Shown one piece after another: positions 28,792 to 39,594 of a stretch of DNA of 64,000 nucleotides. The stretch comes from Hygrocybe punicea (taxonomy: Eukaryota > Basidiomycota > Agaricomycetes > Agaricales > Hygrophoraceae): NCBI GenBank assembly GCA_963556145.1, contig OY744464.1, forward strand, positions 1,612,001 through 1,676,000. Reading direction: 5' to 3'. The notes beneath the pieces are model-generated. The model saw only the letters and a program-made list of their open reading frames with translations, was not told where the DNA came from and ran no database searches. The position numbers were made by a program, and so were the translations under genes. The stretch's first letter is position 1, and each line of letters begins with the position of its first letter.

Positions 28792-31700
28792 ATGTCAAGC
28801 AGTGGCAGCCAAGCAACTGAAGCCTCTTCCTCAGCGTTGGCCATATCTTTTCGACACAATACTGCTCTCCTGCGTGATTTTCCATGGACCAATGGCACTC
28901 TCCTTGTTCGAGGCGCTATGAAGGATCAGCTTCGCTTGGCTCTATTAGGTTCCAGCTGCCCCATTTCCCAAGGCCAGCTGCTCTTGGTGAGTTTATGATT
29001 CTGTTCGATGAGCAGTCAACCCAAAGTTGAACATGAACCAGAACATGGCGCAAAGCCTTGACGCTTTTTCACCACATCGAGTGTATGGCGACAGGGTTAC
29101 AGGATTCTTGAAGGAATTCTTCAATCTGAATGCAGCATGTGGACCTCATGGTGCTCTAGCGACTGTTGGCAATCCCAGAAGATGGTCATCTTCGCCAGCA
29201 GTGTACATCAGCGCCGCCGCAGAAATTGTGAACCGATATTCTCTTCTGGACCAGCTTGCGGATGCAATGGGAGTGCCAGCAACAAGAACGACACCAGTCA
29301 TATTTCGAGGAGCAAAGCCCCATGATTTGCCAGTAAAGTTAACACAGGTATGCCCATGAATGTTCGTATTTCAATGAAAGAGATCAGCGCTGAGTTGCCC
29401 CTAATAGCTCTTGACCAAACTCGATGATTGGACTCAACCCATCCTGGATTTGCGGACCCGAGAGAGAAACGCCTGGCTTGGTGATGGCTTTGGGGCGAGT
29501 TTGGCGAAGGCCAGGTTGTTCGCGAATGCTGAACCTGAGCAGCTCAGTCATCAGCAGTCGCTGCTGAAACAAGGGGTCATGAGTCTTTTGCGGGCTGGAC
29601 AACATATTCATGAGGCCAAGTATACCCAATCGCTGGTCAACTTGGAACTCATGTCTTTCGCTCTGTGCTGGTTTGGCTTGGTAAGTTATCTTGCCCCTTC
29701 TTGGCATCCATGTTGGGCTTATAAATCCAATATAGGGCAAGGATCGGCTTCCGAAGAACCCACAGACATTTATCTTAACTTTACGAGGGTAAGTATCATT
29801 GAGATTGGTAATATGATGTTGATGCTGACTGGAGCCATATTGAAGCCGGGCAACATCCCTGGGAATGCCTTTGGGTTCAGATTTGACTACGCTTTTCGAA
29901 AACATGAGTTCTGCAAAGGCCATTCTCTTGAGGATGGTCAATCTGTTCCATCTTGCAGTCTCCATCTCTCCCATCATTGCTCTCCTTCCCCGACAGTTCA
30001 ACAACGAGCAAATTTGCAGGGATCATTTGATCACAGTGAGCACCCTTTTACGGTTTTCTCAATTGTCTAACCTCATGACATAAAGATGAAACTATTGCTC
30101 GGTAATCATAAGCCCTCCTGCCTGATGCAAACGGAACGCTGTCTTTGGCAAATGTTGCTCCGAATGTCGACTGGTTCCAATGCAAAGACGGAACTCCAAT
30201 TGTTCCTACGAGAATTTGAGCAGCTCTCCCTCCGTTATGAGGATGAGAACATGCACTTGGATTGGTATTCTAAATGTATGTATTCCATCGTGTCTTCCCA
30301 TTCCTTGACCCAGGATTTAACTCCAACACAGGGCCCGTTATCTCAGTCCCTAAACATCACCAAGCAAATCAGAACACAGCATCCACGAGCAGATCTGAGG
30401 AACCTGTCATCATCATTGATGATGACAGTGAGTCAGAATTGGACAACGGCACCAGGTGGCGACATGAGAAAAAGCAAGAGCAGCCAGCCGAGCCGGAGCC
30501 CAAGGGGAAAGAGAAGGAGCAGGGGAGCAAGGAAGACGCCGACATGGACATGGAGGAACCAACGGCAGTGGATGTCGATGTCGACATGGATATCGACGTG
30601 GATATCGACATGGGTGCAGAGCAGCAGCAGGGGGAGAAGAAGCAGCGCCAGGAGGAGAAGGAGGAGGAGGAGGAGGAGGAGGATGACCCCGTCTGGCAGC
30701 CAGGGCAGACAAACTGGTCTGACTACCAAGACGAGCCTTGGCAGAGGAACAACTCTGTGGGGCAGCGGCCGTGGTGGATGGAGGAGGAGGAGGTGGAGGA
30801 CCTTTTGCACCCACCGGGAGAGGAAGAGCAAATGAGCAGTGAGCCGCCACAGCCTCAAGGGGACGACCAGCGGAGGGGGGAACAGCTGCAACACGATGAA
30901 GGGGAAGCTCACGAACAGGACAGGGAGCAGCTGCAACCGGTTGGGGAGGAAGAGCAAATGAACAATGAGCCACTACAGCCTCAAGGGGAGGCCCAGCAGA
31001 GTGAGGGGGAGCCACAACCGGCGCAAGGGCAGGATCAGCAGGGGCGGGGGGACGAACCACAGCCAGGGGGGGAGGGCCAACCTGGAGAGTGTGATGAACC
31101 CCCGCCGGCTTTGGAGGGTGATGGACCACAACCAGCAGTGGAGGGCGATGGATCACCGGCGGAGGAGGAGGGCGATAGACCGCCACCAGCAGCGGAGGGG
31201 GGTGGACCACCGCCAGCAGCGGAGGGGGGTGGACCACCGCCAGCTGTGGAGGGGGATGGACCACCGCTGGAGGTGGAGGGCGATGGACCACTGGCGGTGG
31301 AGGGCGATGGACCACCACTGGCGGTGGAGGGTGATGGACCACCACTGGCTGTGGAGGGCAATGGGCCACCACCGGCAGTGGAGAGCATTGAACAACCGCC
31401 AGCTGTGGAGGGCGATGGACCACAAGCAGCGGTACAGAGCGATGGCCCACCGCCAGTGGTGGAGAGCAACGGACCACCGCCAGTGGTGGAGGGCGGTGGA
31501 CCGCTGCCAGTGGCGGAAGGGGGTGGACCAGTGGCGGAGGGGGGTGGAGGGCGAACAGGGTGAAGGTACCAGACCACGACCTGAGGGGGAAGGCGAAGAG
31601 GAGGAGGAGGAGGAGGAGGAGGAGGAGGAGGAATCAGAAGAAAGCGAAACTGAGCTAGGAACCCAATTGCGCCCGGTAACGTGCTCGCAAACCAATGCTC

Positions 31701-33998
31701 TCAAAGGGAAGACGACACAAAACGGACCTCCTGCTGGGTACCAGACCTACTTCACTGCAAGCAAGAAACGGCATGCACCAGCTTCGAAATGGAACAGCCG
31801 CAAAAAAAGGAAGCTTATGGACAGAAGTCAGATGATTTCATCAGAACTGCCTGGTGAAGTGAGTATAACTTTGTGACCAATCTTTCAATGCACATGAGTT
31901 AATGATGGAAATTAGTCATTCAATGGCACTCCGGTCAAAAACCTCGAACTTCCTGAAGTCAGTTCGTCTCTAATGCCCGAGATATCAACTAACCAGAGCA
32001 ACAGATGTCTGAGGATCATGTGCCTCTCAGGGTTTTTGGAGCCGACCGAAATGCAGAAGCAGCTCATTTCACATTTCAAAGTAATGCGGGCTCGGTTAGT
32101 CCTATTTCTAGTTGTTGGTTTGATTTATTTACATGGACAACACAGGATGAATGTGAATATTGGTGTTTACGAACCATCCAAGAGGAGGTGGAGGCCTTAT
32201 ATGAAGATGGAAGACCTCTTCATCACCTACCATCCGCTAGCAACCCAGAATTTGATCCGGATGGTTCGAGTATTTTTGTAGTGGCATATGATCAGTACCT
32301 CCAAATAGATACCTCGACGATCCAGGATATCTTTGAACAAAGACATATCCTGGTCCATGGAGTCCCGCAGCAGGAACGTCACCAGTTTGACCTGGAAGGT
32401 CTCTCCAGACTTGGGAGTCTCAAACATGAGCGTAATGTGCAGGGTTTGTCTTGTCCTTTTACTGATCCTTGCTGTTACTCACCAAATGACAAAGTTGGTT
32501 CCTTTCGCACCCGGAAAAGTCATGGAAAGATGCTGCATGTCGGGACTCTGCAAGATTTGTATAATGCATCTCTGTTAGAAGGACGAAGACACATCTGGAA
32601 CATGCTGGACTTTCCCATGGGTCACCTCACGGTTCATCCACCGCCCATGTACCGGTATGATGCGAAATTATCTATCCTCAGTTTTCATTTGACAAAGATG
32701 CTCTCCTCCAGCTCGCTGGCATCCCATGAGCAGGCCATGTCGGAAACCCGGGGACAACCAGGTTATATTCCAGGCAAAACATTCGCGGATGAACTCTCGT
32801 GGGGGACTGCGGCATTGCGGGGTGCAACTTCTTGGCCACATGCTGATGATGATGGTTTTGCCACGGTTGTAAGGGTAATGACAGGCAGCAAGTATTGGGT
32901 TGTCATGCGTCGCAACAGAGAGACACCACCCTGGAATAGCAATGGAGACATGACGACTCGTCATGCGTTTGGAAAGGGTTGGGGTCCCCTCAGTCCATCC
33001 AAAGGCATCTGGGAGAAAGAGGGGGTGCTGTTGACGCCAAATGATGTCTTGTGAGCGTTATTCATTCCATCACAGACTTATCTAACAAATGATGCCAGTT
33101 TCCAAAGGCCGAACACAGTCCATTATGTAGTCACCCTGCAGGACTCCATCGTATATGGAAATCACTTCTATGCCACATCGTCGATCAAGGACACCTGTTT
33201 TGGAATCATCCACACCTTCGTCATGTCCTACTCCATCACAAATACTCAACATAATACCACCCGGACCATTCTGAGAAGAATGATGGGTATGTGGCATGAA
33301 CATTTGTGTGTCAATGAGGCTTCAGCTGTCGGTATGTCGTTGCTGTTCATGTTCTCATCCCTCTACCTAAATCATGATCCTCAACAGGTGTAGATCGCGA
33401 ACATCACATTCCTGATGTGTCGACCCCTGCTGGCCTCTTGGATGTGGTGATTGTGGGCAATCTTCTGGAGATGGCGGAGGTGATCAATCGAAACCATTAC
33501 AGTGGTGAGATGGATGACTTGGAAGAGGAGGAAGAGACCTTCGCCCGATTGCGATACCGCCGATTCTGCACCTGGTTTGCAGGAGAATATGTGACGATTT
33601 TGGGTGGGATATGGGTGCATCCTTCCTACATCTTCAAACGTGCTCTGCTTCAGTTTTGCCTCTGCCTCATATTTTACAAACGCGAGAGGCAGGCACAATT
33701 GGTGAACGTGCCCTTGACAACCGGTTGCACCTCCCTCAAACTAGAAAGGAAGATCCTGGCGCATTTCGAGACTCAGTGGCCCGAATTGATGCCCTTGATG
33801 GAAACCCTGCTGGATGATGAAGCTCCGATAACAAGCGACACTTGGAGTTTCAATTGGAGCGGTCCAATGTTCAAGATTGAGTGTAGGAATTCTGATGCGG
33901 CAAAGGCATTAGCTTTAACATCCACGGAAAAGAGGGATTTCGCTAGGGAGCCGATTTACAGCCCTGATGGCGATATGGATGTTGCCACTGCATCCTGA
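28792..33998 (+). CDS. Large JmjC-like 2-oxoglutarate dioxygenase gene, about 1,540 aa
   Basis: JmjC enzymes are Fe(II)/2-oxoglutarate dioxygenases that typically demethylate histone lysines. Exons fit in phase with GT-AG introns: 28792-28986, 29042-29347, 29408-29680, 29736-29788, 29846-30035, 30086-30275, 30332 to 31858, 32005-33050, 33099-33331, 33388-33998. The middle exon encodes an acidic linker, a Glu/Gln-rich stretch and about 15 repeats of the type VEGDGPPPA. One change of frame near 31.53-31.57 kb needs a short intron or is an indel. The cupin domain follows: RHILVHGVP, LDFPMGHL, TSWPHADDDGF (HxD ligands at 32839-32847), GSKYWVV, then RPNTVHYVVTLQDS (distal His at 33121) and VYGNHFY. 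Function as a demethylase is inferred. It could instead be a catalytically different cupin. Confidence 0.82.
31125..31560 (+). repeat. 27- and 30-bp coding minisatellite inside the JmjC-like gene
   Basis: About 15 units of GTGGAGGGCGATGGACCACC type encode (VEGDGPPxA)n. Unit lengths are multiples of three, so the frame is kept within the tract. The reverse strand gives an artefactual proline-rich frame. The frame change needed by the gene model falls at the right edge of this tract, where slippage is likely. Confidence 0.85.
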
Positions 33999-34269
33999 AC
34001 CAAGTAGGTGTTCTGCTGTTCGTTAGCAGAATACCGGCTCATGCTTAATCAATCATTTACCAGTCGCGTCTGCCTCTCATTATTTATCATTAGATTTTCC
34101 ACTATAAGTTTCCATCTGCAAATGTTGTCATTGTCCCCATTGTTGTCAGCTTTCGATTCTGCAAATTTTTTATTTTATGTCTTGTTACATACATTGCATT
34201 ACTGTATTTTTAGTAGTTGTCAAAATGTATCCCATGTTTGTGCAAAACTTAAAGGTTGAATCCTGTGCA

Positions 34270-34345
34270 ATACATGTGATGTGACATGTCGCAGCAGGTG
34301 AATCGGCCGTGACAGGTCACACAGGTCATGTGACCGTGATCCAAT
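34270..34345 (+). promoter_or_regulatory. Promoter motif before the unknown cargo gene
   Basis: ATGTGATGTGACATGTC, then TGAATCGGCCGTGACAGGTC, then CAGGTCATGTGACC lie 105-180 bp before the start codon at 34449. The first block is nearly the same as the ATGATGTGACATGTC block before the transposase, and the second is a half-palindrome with the TCGGCCGTGAC core. Confidence 0.6.
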
Positions 34346-34448
34346 CCCTGCATCACATGATCGTGTTTGGATGGTTGAAAATTGTTTCCCCCTTGCTCAT
34401 CCCCCTTAGCATCACGTCAAAATTATCCCCACTATCATCCCCTCCACT

Positions 34449-36686
34449 ATGAGTTGGGTCATTCCCGAATATCTTGAAATCCTGAAAAACCATAAGCAGG
34501 ATTACCAAAATGCCCCTGACAGGGACAGCAAGACAGTGATCATTAAAAGAATTCGTTCGGAAATAAAGAAGAAGAGCAGGGAAGTTGTTAAGGATGGTCA
34601 CATTGAGGGTTTGGCCAAAGTACTTGAACTTCGCCTTATAAGCTATACTCACATATAGGCTGACATCACGTTCTATGTAGAAAATCATCATATGGTTGAA
34701 GAATCACAAGGATGATGGACATGAGGATGCTGGCAAAAAGAAGACTCGAGCGAAATTTGTCAGAACATGGGACTTACGCGCTGTTGTGGTGGAGAAGATG
34801 AAGGAGGAAATAAAAGAGAGAATCCAGGAGCTTTCAGGTGGAAAGCCCGGAAGCAAGGAGTTCATCGCCGTATATAAAGATGCTTGCACCTGGGTCATGG
34901 AGAAGTTGACCCCCGAAAGAAGGGCAGAGTTTGAGGGTCTCGCTGCGGAGTGGAATAGTGGGAAACTAACAGATGAAGTGCGGAGTAGGTAAGTGAAAAC
35001 CTTTTCTCACATCGTTGTCTTCTACTGAAGCCTCTGGGGTAGCAATGCGGAAAATTCGATGAGCAAGGTGGTTAGCAAGTTTGTAAAGGAATTGGATGTG
35101 CAGATGGGGGCGAAGGTGCTTGTCTTGGTTGGCTGGAAGGATCGGAAAGGCGTTGCTCAAACAACGAAGTAATATTTCACCTGCTGCAAATTATTTGAAC
35201 TCACCCAACATTATCGGTAGATTTGAAACCCACAACATTCAAGGGGAAATTTTTTCAAAAAGCAAAACTTTCCAGGACGAGGTGATGAAATTATGGAATG
35301 AGTGGGTGTTTACCGAATATGGTGTGTTCAAGGTATCATCAACATTCACTTCTCTGATCATACATTAGATGAGCAGAGTGATGGAGAAGAAAGTGATGTC
35401 GACAAGGGAAAGGGTCCCAGCCTGCCCAGGAAGGAACACGATAAGAGCGTGCCATTTGTCTTGCAAGTCGACGAGTTTGGTGCACCCATCCTCCCTGACA
35501 CAAAGGGGATGTCACTGCCGAAGAAGAAGGATGTCTTTAGGGCATTTGTGACAATGTCCTACCATAAGTTGAGCAGAATGACTGGAATAAAACACGACTC
35601 ACCATATGTTGCAGGCCAATATACGAACAACCAGAATGCGACAGTCCCATGGTTGAGGATAAGAGATTCCCTGGGGGAATTTATAGATGCTGAGTATCTC
35701 CCCAATGGACAGCAGATAATGGAGCCGACAAAGATGAAGAAGGACCAGCTGAAGCTGGTCTTTGACCACTGGGAGAACCGGCAGGCAGGCGGGTTGGTGG
35801 CCCTCAAATTCAAGTCTGCGAGGGCCTCAGATACAGAGAATCTGTTGAAGAACAAAAACGCCAAGAAAAGGAGATATGTGGATATTTCTGATGATGACGA
35901 CATCTCGGACAACGAGCCTGGACCTTCAACACGGATTGAGTACGGGGCCGCAAGCACATTGCCAAATCGATCGTAAGTGATATGCATTATCTGCCCCATG
36001 TGCATTTCCATTTGTTTATCTGGTTGTTTAGTCCAGCCGCAGTCGGCCCAGACAAAGAGGCAAGATTTGCATATTTACAAACCTTGAACGACAGTAGGCA
36101 ATACCTGAGTGTGGTCAAGTTTTGCTATGACCATTATGTGAGTAATACATTTCAAGAATACGTGTTGAAATGAATAACCTGGGTCAGGAATGGGACGTCA
36201 ATAATCCTGAACATGCCTGGATGTCATGGAGTTACCCCGGCCAATTTCTGCCGCCTGAGTTCCATGATGGCAATGCTCTAGAAGAGATCATGGTATGGAT
36301 GGAGACGTTGCAATATCCGGCTGACATTGCAGTTATTCTATTGGTCATTGGCCTGGCCTTACGAGAATTTGCGGCCGCTCACTTCACCGAAGGCGACTTC
36401 GACTCTACCAGGGGGATTCCCGAATATGTGTAGGGATCTTCGTACACCGCGGAACACACTCACAAGTTGTTGGAGAGAGCAGATAGGCTGAGGACATTCT
36501 TGGAAGAGAAAGAGGAAGAGCATGAGGTTGAGGATCCACCTGGACCACCCAGTGGGGACAAGGGCAAGGGCAAGGGCAAACCGCGCCATGGCGGAGGTGC
36601 TGGGGGAGCATCATCAAAAAGAAAGGACAAACCCAAAAAACCTAAGATTGGACATGTGAGGACCAGTGAGAGGTTAAGGAAGTGAT
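34449..36686 (+). CDS. KDZ-associated hypothetical protein, multi-exon
   Basis: Exons fit in phase: 34449-34619, 34681-34988, 35043-35168, 35221-35321, 35369-35972, 36032-36137, and 36188 onward. The protein begins MSWVIPEYLEILKNH, then has KIIIWLKNH, FVRTWDLRAVVVEKMKEEI, GSKEFIAVYKDA and TPERRAEFEGLAAEWN, a helical and charged region, an acidic Ser/Asp patch (DISDDDDISDNEPG), and a basic Gly/Lys-rich tail (GDKGKGKGKPRHGGG, ending SERLRK). Proteins with the RTW..R.VV..KMKEEI pattern are, to my knowledge, common in mushroom genomes near transposons and have no assigned function. An in-frame TAG at 36431-36433 ends the protein at 553 aa unless a 39-nt intron (36428-36466) removes it, which would restore a tail to 36686. 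Either a recent stop or a shorter isoform is possible. Confidence 0.7.
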
Positions 36687-37009
36687 ATTCTCTGGTCTGG
36701 CTGCAAGCTTGGTCTTCATATCTGCAATGCTCCAGAGTCAATGTGTTAATTTTGTCATTGTTTCCTTGTCCTGTCTGCATGATGTGATGTGTATCATTTG
36801 CTACATTGAAATGCATAATGTTTCAATACAAATATGGAAAAGTGAGGTCCAGTAAAAGGTGGAATGACTGGTAAAAAATGTGGTTATTAAAGTTCAGGGA
36901 GGCGAGAATATGTCCTGATATCTGCAGTGTATATTTACAGAATGTCAGGAAAGAGATTTCGTTATCCTCTGGATGTGGATGCCAGTGTAGAGTAAATATT
37001 ACCTTAATC
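36687..37009. other. 3' region of the unknown cargo gene, no further gene
   Basis: AT-rich sequence between the last gene and the right terminal array. Nothing recognisable. Confidence 0.4.
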
Positions 37010-38293
37010 TTGGCCCATCCAATGGCAGTGGAAAAGAAATCTCCCTCTCTGCCAGGGGACAGATATATCGCATCCCCACGTTTGGTGGGAAATGTTTGTC
37101 CCCCTGATGTCAGCCCATCCACTGCTAGTGGGGAATAAATATCCCACTGCAGCCAGTGCCAGTGAGGAATAAATATCCCACCCCATCTCGGCCCATGCAG
37201 TGCCAGTGGGGAATAAATATCTTACCCCACCTCGGCCCATCCACTCCCAGTGGGGAATAAACATCCTACCCCACCTCGGCCCATCCACTGCTAGTGGGGA
37301 ATAAAGATCCCACCCTATCTCGGCCCATGCAGTACCAGTGTGGAATAAATATCCCACCCAATGTGGGCCCATCCAGTGCCAGTGCGGAATAAATATCCTA
37401 CCCCATCTCGGCCCATCCACTGCCAGTGGGGAATAAATATCCCACCCCATCTCGGCCCATCCAGTGCCAGTGGGGAATAAATATCCTACCCCATCTCGGC
37501 CCATCCACTGCCATTGGGAATAAATATCCTACCCCATCTCGGCCCATCCAGTGCCAGTGTGGAATAAATATCCCACCCAATGTGGGCCCATCCAGTGCCA
37601 GTGGGGAATAAATATCCTACCCCATCTCGGCCCATCCACTGCCATTGGGAATAAATATCCTACCTCACCTCGGCCCATCCAGTGCCAGTGTGGAATAAAT
37701 ATCCCACACAATGTGGGCCCATCCAGTGCCAGTGGGGAATAAATATCCTACCCCATCTCGGCCCATCCAGTGCCAGTGTGGAATAAATATCCCACCCAAT
37801 GTGGGCCCATCCACTGCCATTGGGGAATAAATATCCTACCTCACCTCGGCCCATCCAGTGCCAGTGTGGAATAAATATCCCACCCAATGTGGGCCCATCC
37901 ACTGCCATTGGGGAATAAATATCCTACCCTACCTCGGCCCATCCAGTGCCAGCGGGAAATAAATATCTGACCCCATCTCAGCCCATCCAATGCCAATGGG
38001 ACATAAATATCCCCTCCCATCTCGGCCCATCCAATGCCAGTGGAAAATAAATAACCCACCCCATCTTGGCCCATCCAATGCCAGTGGGAAATAAATATCT
38101 AACCCCATCTCGGCCCATTCAATTCTAGTGGGAAATCCTTATTTCTAACTTTATGGGCCCATTCAATACCAAGGGACAGAAATATCTCGGCTCATCTCGG
38201 CCCATCCAATACAATAGGTCTGGATTTTATCTCGGCCCATCTCGGCCCATCCACTGGGATTGGACCTTTAGCCCATCGGCTCTCCCAATGTTA
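37010..38293 (-). repeat. Right terminal inverted repeat with 44-bp tandem array
   Basis: About 22 units of the same 44-bp unit as at 18.2-19.0 kb, here reading GGAATAAATATCC(C/T)ACCCC then ATCTCGGCCCATCCA. Two unit variants alternate in part of the array (CCAATGTGGGCCCATCC against CCATCTCGGCCCATCC), giving a higher-order 88- to 130-bp period near 37.35-37.92 kb. The outer 180 bp (38115-38293) mirror 18000-18180. Confidence 0.95.
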
Positions 38294-39594
38294 CTGGGAA
38301 AGATACGCTGCAAGGGCTCGTCAGTTTGGAGATTTTGAACTGATTTGGGAGGATTTGGTCAGTGAAGATGCAGATAAGACCTATGAAGACAACGGTGATG
38401 AAGCATGGTGCACTGAGGCAAGTGAGCTGGCCATTCCTGCAGCATCCAACAAGGTCCCATGCACTGATGGTTCTGAAAATGGATCCATCAATGATGCAGC
38501 CATACTTTGAGTGAGTTCATTATTATTTTTCTTTGCTTTACACTCAAAAGACCTTTTCCAAGCACTCAACTACTGTACTTCCTAGTGGTTCAGTCAATCC
38601 ATCTCTAGATCAAGATTTTCACCAACCCAATGACTTTTCACCAGTCTCCACCCTTTGTGTCAAAACCTTTCCACCTTCTATGAAAAACTTCTTACAATCT
38701 GAAGATGAAGCTGGCCTCCAAGTCATGGTGAGACAGTGGGGCTTGAGTGACAAAGAGGCACATCAACTTGCACAAATCCTGATGGAGACGAGCAACAATC
38801 CAAAACTAGTTGGTTTTATTTTTTAATATGAACATCATCTAATTGTGAATTCAAGCAAACAATCAGGTTGGTGAAAGACACATCAAATCTTCATTTTCTA
38901 GCATCTTTATTCATTCTTTTTGTCTCAGCCATTTTAATCCATCTTGTAATTGGCTGAATCTTTGCCAAAGTGTGTGAGAATCTTTGCTGTTTCACTTTCC
39001 AAATAGCTGTTTTTTTTGGGCTCAGTTTGCAAGGTTCTAATTGAATGTCAAACATAGTGCTACCCGTCAACTTTTTTCAACCCTTAATTCAACATAGGAG
39101 GCTGCCCTTAATCCCAAACTGTTCGGCTTTGATCACTTCAATATCTTTTATTTTTGCATCCCAACTTCCATGTTTGAAGCATAGACTCATCATGTCTCTT
39201 CACAGTTTTCATGTCCCCATAAAACCAAAACCCACCTGTACACAGGACAAACAGCCCCATGCTCCCTGCCCTAAACTTAGCAAAGAGGCTCGCTATGTGG
39301 ACACAGCCCGTCAACAGAACACAGGCACTGCATATTCAAAGGACCTTTTGGCTGCATGGAAGACCATTGATGAGGCAGCAGAGAATATTGCGATCACACA
39401 TCACAAGAGTTTGTGCCGTGTACAGTCTACTCTGCATATGGGAAAGAGTGCTTTTGTTCATAAAGGTACCAAGAAAACCACAACATGGAATGCATTCAAC
39501 TTCATGAAGATGAAAGAGCAATGTCAATCAGAAGGTCTGTTGTCTGACTTCTCACATCTGATGATACCTAACTTGGTATGTTTAGGTCCAGGCC
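38294..39594 (+). pseudogene. Gene remnants right of the 20-kb element
   Basis: The first frame (38294-38509) continues the interrupted frame from 17999: TWERYAARARQFGDFELIWEDLVSED. A second stretch (38533-38826) has DFHQPNDFSP and LQVMVRQWGLSDKEAHQLAQIL. A third (39045-39594) has LLAAWKTIDEAAENIAITHHKS, CRVQSTLHMG and TTTWNAFNFMKMKEQ, and continues at 42333. The third resembles proteins common in mushroom genomes with the pattern AWK.I..AA..IA..H.KS...VQ..L.MG ... WNAF, but I know no function. Splicing between the three is not clear. Confidence 0.5.

Larger units (their letters stand above)
18000..38293. mobile_element. 20.3-kb KDZ transposon carrying TET/JBP and JmjC-like genes
   Basis: Long terminal inverted repeats define the element: TAACATTGGG at 18000 and its complement ending at 38293. 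The outer 180 bp of the two ends are about 90 percent identical. They pass into oppositely oriented arrays of a 44-bp unit. A 3-bp CTG flanks both ends (17997-17999, 38294-38296), and counting it once restores an open frame across the site. Genes inside, left to right: KDZ transposase (minus), a short divergent open frame (plus), TET/JBP dioxygenase (minus), JmjC-like protein (plus) and an unknown KDZ-associated protein (plus). The first and third have complete, in-phase exons with GT-AG introns, so the copy looks young. In basidiomycetes TET/JBP expansions are known to be linked to KDZ transposons. The JmjC-like gene and the array-type ends in one unit are what I would stress. Confidence 0.9.

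Noticed and set aside
30413..31577. Proline- and Ser/Gly-rich open frames on the minus strand
   Set aside because: They mirror the acidic/VEGDGPPPA repeat exon of the JmjC-like gene on the plus strand, which is supported by in-phase splicing on both sides.
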